From positions 1 through 35,188 of the IMG/VR virus record IMGVR_UViG_3300032116_009995: a stretch of DNA of 35,188 nt, one strand, 5' to 3'. The first letter of the stretch is position 1. Each line of letters opens with the position of its first letter. A program made the translations under genes and the position numbers. The stretch is from a virus. Positions 22,817-32,401 of the stretch are shown here, in pieces. The notes beneath the pieces are model-generated. The model saw nothing but the letters and a program-made list of their open reading frames with translations, searched no databases and was not told where the DNA came from.

Positions 22817-24697
22817 TTACACCGTTAGATTTCCGCTTAGCAACCACTCATTAGCTCCAAGTTTAATTAGAGAGCCAACAGCATATCTAGCTTTGGTTGT
22901 AAATCTTGATCCTTCGCTTCTTATTACAGCTGAGCCAGTAGCACGAACAGTTACCTGTCCAACGCCAAGTTGGGTGAATAAAATTTGTGTTCCAATTGGA
23001 AATGTATACCCATCTGTACCATCTTGTGCAACATCTAAAAATAACGCAGAAGAGCTGTTCATTTTTACAATTGTTGCTGCATCTTCGGCAATCAAAACAT
23101 GTGAAACAAGTTTAGTAGGGCCAGTGACTTCAAAATTAGCTGGTCCTGTTGGACCTGTAATTCCTGGGCCTGTTGGACCAGTAGCTCCTTGAGCTCCTGT
23201 AGCACCTGTAGGACCTGGCACGGTTGAAGTTGGTCCAGTAGCTCCAGTAGGACCTGTCACAGATGGACCTGTAGGACCAGTTGGGCCAACAATTGGACCA
23301 GCATTTACCCAGCTAGAACCGTTCCAAACATAAAGATTTCCATTTGCAGAAACAATGTAAGCATCGTTTACAGTATTACCGACTGATGGAAGATTTCCTA
23401 CAGTAGCAACTTGACCTTTAACTGTAATTGATGTTCCTTGTGGACCTGTCGCACCAGTAGGGCCAACTTCTCCAGAACCAAGAACCAAGTTCCAAGAAGC
23501 GTATGTGTTTCCATCTCCATTTATTTTGTCAACCAATATAGTGATAGATGTTCCAACAATTACAGTAATAATTCCTTCCATAAAATTAGAAGGAAATGAA
23601 CTAGCTGCTAGTCTTGCTCTAGTTCCAACAGTAAAAGCATCCACCTTATTTACAGTAAAGTTTTTTGTAACTCCACTTTCAATAGTTAAATTACTAGTAG
23701 AAGTGACTCCTATATAACTAGGACCCTGCGGACCTGTTGGTCCTGTAGGTCCAGATCCTGTAGCACCAGTTGCGCCAGTAGGACCTGTTACTGTAGAAGC
23801 TGCACCCTGCGGACCTGTCGCTCCCGTAGGGCCAGTTGGTCCTGGAATTGTAGAAGCTGATCCTGTAGCTCCTGTAGCACCAGTTGCACCACGAAGACCT
23901 ACTTCACCTTGTGCACCCGTAGCACCAGTTGCACCAGTTGCGCCCGTCGGTCCAGTAGGACCTCCAGAAGGCCCTGTCGGACCCACAGGTCCAGTTGCAC
24001 CTGTTACTGATGGACCAGTGGCTCCCGTAGCGCCATTTGGACCAGTTGCACCAGCAAAACCTCTAGGCCCTGTCGGACCTGTTGGACCAGCATTGCCTTG
24101 TGCACCTGTTGCACCCGCTGGACCAGTTTCTCCTATAGGGCCTGTAGGACCTGCAGTTCCTTGAGAACCTGTTGGACCACGCTGTCCTTCTGGTCCTGTT
24201 GCACCAACAGCACCAGTAGGACCTGCAGGGCCTGTTGGACCAGCTACATATAAACCTTGTGGACCAGTTGGACCAGTATTTCCTTGTGGACCAGTAGATC
24301 CTGTTGGACCTGTTGGACCTGTAATAGTAGATGCAGCACCTTCAGGACCAGTAGCACCAGTTGCGCCAGTAGGACCAGCTAAACCTATATTTGAAGAAGC
24401 AGATTCTACCCAGTAACTATCGTAATAAACATAAATTTGACCAGTTTCAGAGTTAAACCAAGCATCTCCAACATCTGGTGAACTTGGTGGAGTAACACTT
24501 GAAATAGAAAATGATCCTGTTGGACCTGTTGGACCAGTTACATTTGAAGCTGCACCTGCTGCACCAGTTGGACCTGTAGGTCCTACTACTGAAGAAATTA
24601 CAAGATCCCAAGCGGTTCCTGTCCATCTCCAAGTTTGAGATCCAGAAGTAAATAATTCATTTACGCTAGGTGAGTTTGGAAAATCAATAGCTGCCAT
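22817..24697 (-). CDS. Long collagen-like fibre protein with capping C-terminus
   Basis: 626 residues. The N-terminal anchor (1-35) starts [14 protein letters not shown] with [12 protein letters not shown]. Two collagen tracts (about 38-330 and about 415-520) are dominated by GPT, GAT and GPQ triplets. The first is interrupted by [22 protein letters not shown], and a beta-rich globular segment with [20 protein letters not shown] and TVAT-type strands separates the two. The C-terminal 105 residues end in [15 protein letters not shown] and match the cap of the 422-residue fibre encoded at 10166-11434, suggesting a trimerisation or adhesion cap. AGGAGGATATG precedes the ATG, and the preceding stop lies within the same element. 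Confidence 0.85.
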   Translation of the reverse strand: MAAIDFPNSPSVNELFTSGSQTWRWTGTAWDLVISSVVGPTGPTGAAGAASNVTGPTGPTGSFSISSVTPPSSPDVGDAWFNSETGQIYVYYDSYWVESASSNIGLAGPTGATGATGPEGAASTITGPTGPTGSTGPQGNTGPTGPQGLYVAGPTGPAGPTGAVGATGPEGQRGPTGSQGTAGPTGPIGETGPAGATGAQGNAGPTGPTGPRGFAGATGPNGATGATGPSVTGATGPVGPTGPSGGPTGPTGATGATGATGAQGEVGLRGATGATGATGSASTIPGPTGPTGATGPQGAASTVTGPTGATGATGSGPTGPTGPQGPSYIGVTSTSNLTIESGVTKNFTVNKVDAFTVGTRARLAASSFPSNFMEGIITVIVGTSITILVDKINGDGNTYASWNLVLGSGEVGPTGATGPQGTSITVKGQVATVGNLPSVGNTVNDAYIVSANGNLYVWNGSSWVNAGPIVGPTGPTGPSVTGPTGATGPTSTVPGPTGATGAQGATGPTGPGITGPTGPANFEVTGPTKLVSHVLIAEDAATIVKMNSSSALFLDVAQDGTDGYTFPIGTQILFTQLGVGQVTVRATGSAVIRSEGSRFTTKARYAVGSLIKLGANEWLLSGNLTV

Positions 24698-24710
24698 TTT
24701 TCATATCCTC

Positions 24711-25406
24711 CTAGCTCAAAAACGATTCATATTGAATGTGAATTAGAATTTTGTCATTAGCGCTAAATAAAAATGGTTGGCTTTCAGTTACAGCTACACC
24801 TTCATCATATGTTGCCGACTGAGAGTGCATAAAAAGTTCTATTCTATTTCCATTGTTGCTATTAAAAATTGCTGTTCCAAAATAGTTTGTACCTGGACCT
24901 TCGTCACGCATGACTACTTGACCTACTGGTTGAAAGTTTTCAAATACTCCAGCGGTAGGTAAACTTACGGAGTATGTTCCAGATCCACGACTGAATCCAG
25001 CAGTTCCAGCAACAATACGAATTTCTCCAATAATAGTTGCGCCAATGTTTACATACCTACCAGTGATGCTTCCATTTCCTATAACTGGATTTGTTGTGCT
25101 TCCATATAAAACTGGTGTATATGTAGTCCAAGGAGTGATTGCAAAAGCACCTGTCGGTCCAGTAGCCCCAGCTGGGCCGGGTACCGTTGATGCCGCACCA
25201 GTAGGACCTGTAGCACCAGCTGGACCTTCAGGACCAGTTGGGCCTATTGCAGTTGAGTTTTCACCTGCTGGCCCAGTTGGTCCAGTTGGTCCAGCTGCAC
25301 TAGTACGAACTAAACGCCAAGCAGTTCCGTTCCAACGATATGTTTGAATTCCATTTGTGTAAGTCTCATTGAGCGTAGGGTTACTTGGAAAATCAATTGC
25401 TGCCAT
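24711..25406 (-). CDS. Short collagen-like fibre with beta-rich head
   Basis: 231 residues. It opens with the MAAIDFPSNPTLNE anchor and TYRWNGTAWRL, has a short Gly-X-Y tract (about 40-80) and then a head domain beginning WTTYTPVLYGSTTNPVIGNG, with ITGRYVNIGATIIGEIRIV and GSGTYSVSLPTAG. The head is matched in outline by the end of the 1573-residue fibre: [25 protein letters not shown] and [10 protein letters not shown]. Strong AGGAGG precedes the ATG. It is likely a trimeric fibre whose head is exchangeable with that of its neighbour. Confidence 0.83.
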   Translation of the reverse strand: MAAIDFPSNPTLNETYTNGIQTYRWNGTAWRLVRTSAAGPTGPTGPAGENSTAIGPTGPEGPAGATGPTGAASTVPGPAGATGPTGAFAITPWTTYTPVLYGSTTNPVIGNGSITGRYVNIGATIIGEIRIVAGTAGFSRGSGTYSVSLPTAGVFENFQPVGQVVMRDEGPGTNYFGTAIFNSNNGNRIELFMHSQSATYDEGVAVTESQPFLFSANDKILIHIQYESFLS

Positions 25407-25419
25407 GTCTGTCTACCTC

Positions 25420-28400
25420 CTAGCTCACCGACATAAAGGAACCACTCACAGAGAAGATTCCAGATTGGGTTAATGATATAGGAGCGCTTCCCGTTAAAGG
25501 AGCAGCCTCTCCGTTACTTATATCTGTGTACCAAAGGGCTGCAATAGCAGAGCCTACTGGAGCTATAGCATAAATTATATATGAATCTGCTCCAAGAACA
25601 AGTCTTCCAGTCAAAACTGGCTGTGTTCCAGAAGCAGGTAAGAAAGGCAAGCTAACACTATATTGACCTGTTCCAAAATTGCTGACATTTGACATTTCAA
25701 TATAGATATCTACAGTTATATTTTGCCCATACTTTACATAATTTCCTGAACCAGGAGTTCCAGTAAAAGTCAATCCAGTTCCAGCAAATACAGGAGTATA
25801 AGAAGTTATAGTAGGAGTCCCAACAGGGCCTTGCGGACCAGTTGGACCTGTAGGACCAATTTTATCAACAATATCAATAACTCCACCAATATTTAAATCG
25901 GTGACATCCTGATAAACGATTTGGCTAGGAGCATTTAGCGGAACATCATAAACAATTACTGTATCTGTACTCGAGAGATTTCTACCTAAAGTTGTTGAGT
26001 TATTTGTCGTTCCTGGAACATTTGTTGTTGATCCAGATGCAATACGAAGTGCTAGTGAGTTAGTTACTTGAACTCCACTAACATCAAAGAACATCTTCTC
26101 ACCGCGAACTGCAACAAGGTTTGGATTATCTCCAGCTAAACCAGTTACAGAATAAGCAGATCCATTAGAAGAAATAAAGTAAGTTACTCCACCTTTTTCT
26201 CCTCTAGGACCAGTAGGACCAGTAGGTCCAGTTACATTTGATGCTGCTCCTGTTGGACCTGTAATTCCTGGGCCTGTTGGACCAGTAGGACCAGTAGGTC
26301 CAGTTACATTTGATGCGGCTCCTGTTGGTCCAGTTACAGATGGACCTGTTGCACCAGTTGGACCTGTTGGACCTGGGACTGTTGACACAGGACCAGTTGA
26401 ACCTGTTGGACCAATTAAAGCTCCAGCTTCAATCCAACCATTATTTGCGGTGTAGATATAAATTGTATTTTCTGCGTAAATAACATAAAAATCACCAACA
26501 GCACCAGCAGAAGCTCCAGCACCAGCAGCAAAGTCTGCATATGTGTTGTAAAAACCTTTAGCTTGAGATCCAACTCCTTGTGGACCTGTAGGACCTGTAA
26601 CAATTGGTCCAGTTGCACCAGTACTTCCAGTTGGCCCTGTAGGACCTTGTAAACCAGTTGATCCTGTAGGACCAGTTGGGCCTACTTGACCTGTAGCACC
26701 TGTAGGACCAGTTGCTCCACCAAACTCAGTTGTACCTACCTCAACCCAGAAACCATCGTAATAAACATATACAGCACCAGTTTCAGTTTCAAACCAAGTA
26801 TCGCCTGGAGTTGCTCCAGTAGGTGCGGTTGCATATGCAGGTACAAACTCTCCTTGCATACCAGTTGGACCTGTTGGGCCAGTCGCACCCGTAGCACCCG
26901 TCGGTCCAGTTGGACCAGTTGAACCAGTCGGACCAGTTACATTGCTTGCTGCTCCTGTTGCACCAGTAGGACCAGTAGGACCTTGAGAACCTACTGCACC
27001 TTGTTGACCTATATTTCCTTGCGGACCAGTAGCACCCGTAGCACCCGTTGCTCCCGCAGGACCTGTAATACCTCTAAATCCAGTAGGTCCAGTTGCACCT
27101 GTAACACCAGTAGCACCAGTTGGGCCTGTAGGTCCAGCATTTCCTTGTGGACCTGTTGGTCCTACAGGAGCTGCACCAGTTTCAATCCAGTAACCATCGT
27201 AGTAAACATAAACTTTTCCATTATTGCTGTTAAACCAAGCATCACCATTATCTGGAGATACTGGAGGTGTGGAATCAGCAATTGCAAAATTACCTAATTC
27301 ACCAGTTGCACCTGTAGCACCAGTCGGTCCTGTAGGTCCTGTAGCACCAGTAGCGCCTATAGAACCTGTTGGACCTTGAATATTTCCAACATTGTCCCAC
27401 TCGCTGCCTACAGCGTCCCAAACATAAAGATCACCAGCTACAAGATATCCATCTCCTGGATTTCCTGTCGGATGTGCAGCTTGTAATGAAGCAAGATCTG
27501 GATAAGAACCAAGAATAGAAACACCAGTGCCTGGAGTTCCTGTTGGACCTGTTATACCTTGAGAACCAGTTGCACCTGTTGCGCCTGTAGGGCCAGTAGG
27601 GCCAGTTGAACCTGTAAGACCAGTATTACCAGTTGGACCAGTTACACCCTGAATACCTTGTTCACCAGTAGCACCAGTTGCGCCAGTAGGACCAGTAGCT
27701 CCTGTAGCACCAGTTGCACCTATTACGCCTTGTTCACCTGTAGCACCAGTTGGACCAGTTATACCCTGAATACCTTGTGCACCAGTTGCACCCGTAGGTC
27801 CTGTAGCACCAGTAACAGAAGGTCCTGTAGCACCGACACTTCCTGTAGCTCCCGTCGGACCTGTTGGGCCTGTATCACCAGTAGCACCAGTTATTGAGTT
27901 ACCTTCAGGACCAATAGGACCTGTAGGGCCAGTTACACCTTGCGGACCTTGTGCACCTGTAGCACCAGTGATTGAATCACCTTGTGCACCCGTAGCACCA
28001 GTTGGACCAGTAGGTCCTATATCTCCTTGATCACCCTTAACACCAGTTGGACCAGTAGCACCTACTGAACCTGTAGGACCTGGCACGGTTGAAGCTGCAC
28101 CAGTTGGACCAGTTGGTCCTTGTGCACCCTGAGCACCTGTAGGACCAGTATCGCCTGGATTACCTTGAACACCTTGAGGACCGACATCACCTGTTCTAGC
28201 AAAAGTAACAATGATGTCTTCGTCATTTGAGAAGCTTGTAGCAAGACCACTTACATAAGAAACTGGAACTTTAAAGTATCCAGATTGTTCTGTTATAGCG
28301 CCTGTAATTGTGAAAAGAGCAAAGTCTGCAGAATCAGTCTTATTACTGATTCGCATATGTCCTTTGATTGGACTTGTTGAGTCATCAATAGTACGAAGGA

Positions 28401-30141
28401 ACTGCTGCACATCAATTGCGCCGTCAGCCTCGTCATCAATAAACATAAATGTTGCAAGCTGAAGATCTAAATTATTGAAACGAAGTTTTCCAGTTCCTGG
28501 ATCTGTTTCAGCTGCATTAGCTGTAAATGTGTAATCAAATGATGCACCGCCAAAATTACCTACAGGACCAGTTGCACCAGTAGGACCTGCGGCTCCAGTT
28601 GCACCAGTAGCTCCAGTTGGACCAGTTACTGTAGAAGCTGCTCCAGTAGGACCTGCTGGACCTGTATCACCAGTATTACCAATTGGACCTGTTGGACCAG
28701 TTGCGCCTTGCGGACCAGTTGCGCCAGCACCTGTTGCACCCGTAGCACCAACAGCACCAGTTGCACCTGTTGGACCTACTGGACCAGTATCACCAGTATT
28801 TCCTGTTGGACCGATTGCACCTGTTGGACCTGTTGCTCCTTGCGGACCTGTAGCTCCCGTCGCGCCTGTTGCACCTGTAGCGCCAGCTCCAGTTGCACCA
28901 GTTGCACCTGTTGGACCTACATCACCAGTATCACCTTTTACGCCAGTTGCACCAGTAGGACCTGCAACTCCTTGTGCACCAGTTGCACCTGTTGCGCCAG
29001 TAGCACCAACTGCACCAGTAGGACCTGCAGCACCAGTAGGACCAGGAACCGTACTTGGATCTCCAATAGGGCCAGTTGCACCAGTTGCACCCGTTGCACC
29101 AGTTGCACCAGTTGGGCCTTGAGCACCAACATCACCAGTGCGAGCAAAAGTAATTAATATGTCATCGTTTGCATCAAAGCTAGAAGCTAAACCAGAAACA
29201 TAAGCGCAGTTAACTTTGAAGTAACCACTCTCTTCAGTTACAGAAGAGATTGTAAATAAAGCAAAATAATTAGAATCACTCTTGCGAGTAATCTTGAAAT
29301 GTCCCTTTAAAGTGCTTGTACTATCATCAATTGTTCGTAAAAATGATTGAAGATCAATTGCTCCATCTGCTTCATCATCGATGAACATGTAAGTGGCAGC
29401 AGTTAAATCTCCATTGTTAAATTTAAGTTTTCCACTGCCCGGATCAGAATCTGTGTTATTTGTAGCAAATGTGTAATCAAATGCAGCTCCACCAAATGAG
29501 CCAGCGGGACCAGTTGCACCTGTTGGACCAGTTACATTTGAAGCAGCACCAGTTGCTCCAGTTGCACCTGTAGGGCCAGTTGCACCAGTTGGTCCTGTTA
29601 CTGTACTTGCAGCACCAGTTGCACCAGTAGGACCTGCGGGACCTGTAGATCCTGTTGCACCTGCGGGACCTGTTGCACCAGTGGCTCCAGTAGATCCAGT
29701 CGGTCCACCAGCTGGACCTGCGGGACCTGTTGGTCCTTGCGGACCTTGTGCTCCAACTAAACCACGAGGAATATCAGTGCCGAGAGGCGAGGTCGTTACT
29801 GGTTCTACCGTGTCTAGTTTTGTTATATCAACATTGGAAGCATCTCCAGTTGGGAGATAAAATCTAAAAGTATATGGACGAGCACCTTTTATACGAACTG
29901 TTGCGGTGTAATACCAACCACGAGGGCTTAAATCTAAATCATCTGTACAAGGAAGTTCTATATCAAACTCGCCAGAAGCGTCTAAAGTTACGGTGATAGG
30001 TGTAGATAGAATCGTTGCGTCATTAGCATCTTCAATTCTGCTTGAAGGTGTGAAAGTAACTGTTCCAGAAGCTGCCAGCCCAGTACTTTTTAGGTACTGC
30101 CCAAAGACCGTTCTCACACTGACATCATTGGGATATGACAT
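25420..30141 (-). CDS. Giant collagen-like tail fibre protein
   Basis: 1573 residues. The N-terminus (1-128) is a beta-sandwich starting [17 protein letters not shown] with [17 protein letters not shown], resembling minor-tail-protein leading domains in actinophages. Long Gly-X-Y tracts, dominated by GPT, GAT and GPQ, alternate with globular inserts: two copies of a 119-residue beta domain (about 215-334 and 529-648), a [21 protein letters not shown] module near 870, two YVYYDGYW/F modules near 950 and 1100, an aromatic insert near 1190-1240, and a head (about 1315-1573) with [12 protein letters not shown] and the YTPVFAGTG domain shared with the 231-residue fibre. It is the first gene of the fibre block. 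ACGGAGCG precedes the ATG. The coding DNA avoids perfect repeats by using varied Gly, Pro and Thr codons. Confidence 0.87.
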   Translation of the reverse strand: MSYPNDVSVRTVFGQYLKSTGLAASGTVTFTPSSRIEDANDATILSTPITVTLDASGEFDIELPCTDDLDLSPRGWYYTATVRIKGARPYTFRFYLPTGDASNVDITKLDTVEPVTTSPLGTDIPRGLVGAQGPQGPTGPAGPAGGPTGSTGATGATGPAGATGSTGPAGPTGATGAASTVTGPTGATGPTGATGATGAASNVTGPTGATGPAGSFGGAAFDYTFATNNTDSDPGSGKLKFNNGDLTAATYMFIDDEADGAIDLQSFLRTIDDSTSTLKGHFKITRKSDSNYFALFTISSVTEESGYFKVNCAYVSGLASSFDANDDILITFARTGDVGAQGPTGATGATGATGATGPIGDPSTVPGPTGAAGPTGAVGATGATGATGAQGVAGPTGATGVKGDTGDVGPTGATGATGAGATGATGATGATGPQGATGPTGAIGPTGNTGDTGPVGPTGATGAVGATGATGAGATGPQGATGPTGPIGNTGDTGPAGPTGAASTVTGPTGATGATGAAGPTGATGPVGNFGGASFDYTFTANAAETDPGTGKLRFNNLDLQLATFMFIDDEADGAIDVQQFLRTIDDSTSPIKGHMRISNKTDSADFALFTITGAITEQSGYFKVPVSYVSGLATSFSNDEDIIVTFARTGDVGPQGVQGNPGDTGPTGAQGAQGPTGPTGAASTVPGPTGSVGATGPTGVKGDQGDIGPTGPTGATGAQGDSITGATGAQGPQGVTGPTGPIGPEGNSITGATGDTGPTGPTGATGSVGATGPSVTGATGPTGATGAQGIQGITGPTGATGEQGVIGATGATGATGPTGATGATGEQGIQGVTGPTGNTGLTGSTGPTGPTGATGATGSQGITGPTGTPGTGVSILGSYPDLASLQAAHPTGNPGDGYLVAGDLYVWDAVGSEWDNVGNIQGPTGSIGATGATGPTGPTGATGATGELGNFAIADSTPPVSPDNGDAWFNSNNGKVYVYYDGYWIETGAAPVGPTGPQGNAGPTGPTGATGVTGATGPTGFRGITGPAGATGATGATGPQGNIGQQGAVGSQGPTGPTGATGAASNVTGPTGSTGPTGPTGATGATGPTGPTGMQGEFVPAYATAPTGATPGDTWFETETGAVYVYYDGFWVEVGTTEFGGATGPTGATGQVGPTGPTGSTGLQGPTGPTGSTGATGPIVTGPTGPQGVGSQAKGFYNTYADFAAGAGASAGAVGDFYVIYAENTIYIYTANNGWIEAGALIGPTGSTGPVSTVPGPTGPTGATGPSVTGPTGAASNVTGPTGPTGPTGPGITGPTGAASNVTGPTGPTGPRGEKGGVTYFISSNGSAYSVTGLAGDNPNLVAVRGEKMFFDVSGVQVTNSLALRIASGSTTNVPGTTNNSTTLGRNLSSTDTVIVYDVPLNAPSQIVYQDVTDLNIGGVIDIVDKIGPTGPTGPQGPVGTPTITSYTPVFAGTGLTFTGTPGSGNYVKYGQNITVDIYIEMSNVSNFGTGQYSVSLPFLPASGTQPVLTGRLVLGADSYIIYAIAPVGSAIAALWYTDISNGEAAPLTGSAPISLTQSGIFSVSGSFMSVS
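28196..28555 (-). repeat. Second copy of duplicated fibre domain
   Basis: Codes for a beta domain with [35 protein letters not shown] and FARTGD, a near repeat of the region at about 29140-29496 in the same gene. DNA copies have diverged in third positions, so the duplication is not recent. Confidence 0.8.
29140..29496 (-). repeat. First copy of duplicated fibre domain
   Basis: Codes for [35 protein letters not shown] and [10 protein letters not shown], sharing most residues with the copy at about 28196-28555. Both are flanked by collagen triplets, so each is a bulb on a long rod. Confidence 0.8.
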
Positions 30142-30267
30142 ATTTGGCGCTCCGTGTCACGAAAAAACTTGAGTAAGAGCTGCACTGGTAACAGCCCTCT
30201 GGTCCAAGTTATATTTTACGATATTTTTTGTACAGTGACCTGAAAAAATCAACACTTACAAAGGCTC

Positions 30268-31482
30268 TTATCTAGGCAGCCTCAAAACGCAAAGATCTCT
30301 TCTTGGGTCGTAGTCTTTCCCTATAACCATAGTCAGCATTCCTGGCTGTGCTTCCTTGCCTGTTTTATCGCGGAACCAGTCGGAACCGCCATCTAAAGTA
30401 GGAGCTTGAGCCCAGAATCGGTTTCCATAGTCTATACATCTAAAGTTGTGATAGTGCCCCGAAACCCAGAGATCACAGCCTCCTAAAGCTGTCTGTCCGC
30501 CACTTTGTCCGTCTAGATACTTCTCTGTAGCGTTTGAATTGTTGCCAGCTTGGTGTCCGTGGAAAAGACCAAGCATTACTCCATTTATATCTACAGCTAA
30601 AGTTTGATGGCTTTTAGCTGGATATCTAAACTTAACATGAGATAAGTATTGATTTTCTGCACAAACATCCTCTACAGAGCTAGCTATCTCGGTATTCCAA
30701 CCATCCGCTGGGTCAGCCACAACTTGTCGAGTTGCCTCATCGTGGTTTCCATTTACAACTGGAACTATTAATTCTTCACATAAAGGAGCCAGTGCTTTTA
30801 TTTGAGCAATCAATAATCTTCTAGCAACTCTTACTTGTTCTGTTATACCCAAATCTGATGCCGCTTGGCCTTGTAACTTACCTTTTTGAGAGACAATACC
30901 TTCAACATGATCGCCCGGTAAAGCAAGAACTATTGTTCCAAATTTCCTACCAATTTTTCTAAGTTCTTTAGCTCTTTCAACTGCTTCACTTGTTCCTCTA
31001 TAAAATCTATCTACAATCTCTGCAGTTCCTGTATCCCCTACACGCTTACCTATCTGTTGATCGCTTGCTACTACCATGTATGAAAGTGGGCCTGATACAG
31101 AGCCAACGGGTTTGGTTGGCTTCCATTTTGATATCTGCTCACATAATTTTTCTACATCTAACTTTGTCTCTGAAGTTGTACCTGCTGGAACTAAATTTAA
31201 TCTGAAAGCTTCTAGATAATCTCCACCATAAACTTGCCACCTAGATTTTCTAACAGAGGTAACTTCCCAACTGTTGGGATCTAAACCAGCTTCTTTTAAA
31301 AGCTCTGCAGCATCTGGTATGGATCCAGCAGTTCTAGGGGTAGAGACTACATACCCGCCATTTTCATCTATCTCAGAGTGAGGCCGCCAACTTTCATTTA
31401 TAGGCTTTGCCCTAAGATCTGAGCCACTTTTACCTGGCTCCACTAGAGATGCTAGCTTTTTGAGAAGTTCTGAATCAGACAC
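30268..31482 (-). CDS. Metallophosphoesterase (SbcD/Mre11-like)
   Basis: 404 residues from the GTG at 31482. The frame extends to a TTG at 31506, but AAGGA at about eight bases upstream supports 31482, giving an eight-base overlap with the preceding gene. The metal-binding motifs are in order: SDQQ (141-144), PGDH (189-192), GNHD (245-248), FHGH (about 307-310) and SGHYH (about 342-346), the five blocks of calcineurin-like phosphoesterases. The N-terminal 130 residues are helical and charged. The enzyme probably hydrolyses DNA ends or phosphodiester bonds in recombination or packaging. Actinophages often carry such a gene directly after the small HTH-like protein encoded here. Confidence 0.87.
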   Translation of the reverse strand: MSDSELLKKLASLVEPGKSGSDLRAKPINESWRPHSEIDENGGYVVSTPRTAGSIPDAAELLKEAGLDPNSWEVTSVRKSRWQVYGGDYLEAFRLNLVPAGTTSETKLDVEKLCEQISKWKPTKPVGSVSGPLSYMVVASDQQIGKRVGDTGTAEIVDRFYRGTSEAVERAKELRKIGRKFGTIVLALPGDHVEGIVSQKGKLQGQAASDLGITEQVRVARRLLIAQIKALAPLCEELIVPVVNGNHDEATRQVVADPADGWNTEIASSVEDVCAENQYLSHVKFRYPAKSHQTLAVDINGVMLGLFHGHQAGNNSNATEKYLDGQSGGQTALGGCDLWVSGHYHNFRCIDYGNRFWAQAPTLDGGSDWFRDKTGKEAQPGMLTMVIGKDYDPRRDLCVLRLPR

Positions 31483-31774
31483 TGGCCTCATCCTTCTTTT
31501 TATCAAAGGCCACTTTCTTACCTATATAACACCTGCATCTCTTTGCTCGATGCATTCTTATTGAGGCAAAGGCAATGATGTGACCTTCTTCTGTAAGAAT
31601 TTTGTGTATTTGAACATTTGTAATACCGCCAGCGCTGCTTGGAGATTCAAAAACAAACTCCAAAGCTTTTCTATCATCTTCGCTGACCGATTCCAATATC
31701 TTGCTTACTCCGCAAGGCAAACCAGGGCCTTGAGGGCGTTTTTCACTTAGCAATCTATCTGCTAATTTAGACAT
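31475..31774 (-). CDS. Small HTH-like DNA-binding protein
   Basis: 99 residues with LADRLLSEKRP, then GPGLPCGVSKILESVSEDDRKALEF, then ITNVQIHKILTEEGHIIAFASI, and a terminal RMHRAKRCRC. This is the pattern I know from actinophage proteins annotated as HTH DNA-binding or small-terminase-like: a GPXCGV turn, an SEDDR helix and an R-H-R-X-C-X-C end. The CRC and C35-type residues could bind zinc. GGAG lies five bases before ATG at 31774. It overlaps the phosphoesterase gene by eight bases. The exact role, transcription or packaging, is not decided by the sequence. Confidence 0.75.
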   Translation of the reverse strand: MSKLADRLLSEKRPQGPGLPCGVSKILESVSEDDRKALEFVFESPSSAGGITNVQIHKILTEEGHIIAFASIRMHRAKRCRCYIGKKVAFDKKKDEASV

Positions 31775-31898
31775 CTTCGCTCCAAACCCTAAAGTATCAC
31801 TGTATTGTGATTCTTAGTAGTACGGAACTCTACCAGTAAGTAAACTTTATTTTTGTATTGAAATTGTTGGCGTGTCGCCCAAAAAAACTGCTTTAAAA

Positions 31899-32222
31899 CT
31901 ATTCTACTTTTTTAAGTCTTGCTCTTTTTGGCTTTGCTGCTGTCCCTAATAATATATCTTTAATTATACCCATTTCGGCTTTTAATTCTGTTTGACCTTT
32001 TTCAATTTTATTGACTTGATCTTTTAGTGAGTCTCCACCATTTTCCCAAAGCTGGTGCTCGACTCTTTCCATACGATCTGATAGTGTTCTACCCTTAGCG
32101 TCCGTGCCAATAGCTGAGTCTATTCTTTTTGCAATCTTATATATTGAGAACATGAAAGCACCGACAGCGGTGATTGTTCCGAGTACAAGCATCACTGTAG
32201 AAAGTGCAGACATATCTGACAT
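31899..32222 (-). CDS. Single-TM coiled-coil protein (holin-like, DUF2746-type)
   Basis: 107 residues. A predicted membrane helix covers about residues 6-28 (ALSTVMLVLGTITAVGAFMF). It is followed by RTLSDRMERVEHQLWENGGD and a heptad-like stretch with KIEKGQTELKAEMGIIKD, then a basic tail (PKRARLKKVE). This N-in, one-TM plus coiled-coil layout is that of small phage lysis-associated proteins in actinophages. No lysin gene is visible nearby. GGAG five bases before ATG at 32222 supports the start. A 124-base gap separates it from the next minus-strand gene. Confidence 0.72.
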   Translation of the reverse strand: MSDMSALSTVMLVLGTITAVGAFMFSIYKIAKRIDSAIGTDAKGRTLSDRMERVEHQLWENGGDSLKDQVNKIEKGQTELKAEMGIIKDILLGTAAKPKRARLKKVE

Positions 32223-32255
32223 GATTACTCCATATATGGGTTATTGACTATAGCA

Positions 32256-32261
32256 ATTATA
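32256..32261 (-). promoter_or_regulatory. Candidate -10 for the minus-strand TM protein gene
   Basis: The minus-strand sequence TATAAT is a perfect -10, ending about 33 bases before the ATG at 32222. No convincing -35 is seen at the right distance, so the promoter may rely on extended -10 or activator contacts. Confidence 0.4.
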
Positions 32262-32277
32262 AAGTATGCGTGGTGTC

Positions 32278-32326
32278 TTGACTAGAGTCTAGGGTTTGCC
32301 TGTATCCTTGGATAGACACGCCAAGG
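32278..32326 (+). promoter_or_regulatory. Inverted-repeat cluster and -35-like box before the primase
   Basis: TTGACT at 32278-32283 is -35-like, with only poor -10 candidates (TGTATC at 32301 or TATCCT at 32303). Overlapping it are GACT-AG-AGTC (32280-32289) and CTAG-AGT-CTAG (32282-32292). TATCC-TT-GGATA (32303-32314) and CCTTGG...CCAAGG (32306-32311 with 32321-32326) follow. This density in 50 bases suggests an operator or control region for the divergent genes. Confidence 0.4.
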
Positions 32327-32401
32327 TCATTACCTCAGATACTTTGCCATTTGCATATCTGTTGGTAGGGTATCCAAAGTTTAGTAGGAGGTAGGGATTT
32401 A

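Noticed and set aside
26200-29760. Recurrent short DNA motif like GGACCAGTTGG, first taken as a CRISPR-like or iteron array
   Set aside because: The spacing is 9 or a multiple of 9 with codon variation, as required by Gly-X-Y coding, and the reading frame continues through it.
30142-30267. A promoter for the fibre block in the gap between the phosphoesterase and the first fibre gene
   Set aside because: The minus strand is A+T-rich with TAAAAT and TATAAC stretches, but no -35/-10 pair with normal spacing could be fixed, so no feature was called. A promoter here is still likely.
31483-31506. TTG at 31506 or ATG at 31491 as the phosphoesterase start
   Set aside because: The AAGGA element lies too close to ATG 31491 and downstream of TTG 31506; GTG 31482 is spaced well.
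31775-31898. Promoter or coding sequence in the gap after the TM protein gene
   Set aside because: A TTTACT/TACTAC pair with 16 bases between is too far from consensus, and no frame of useful length is present on either strand.
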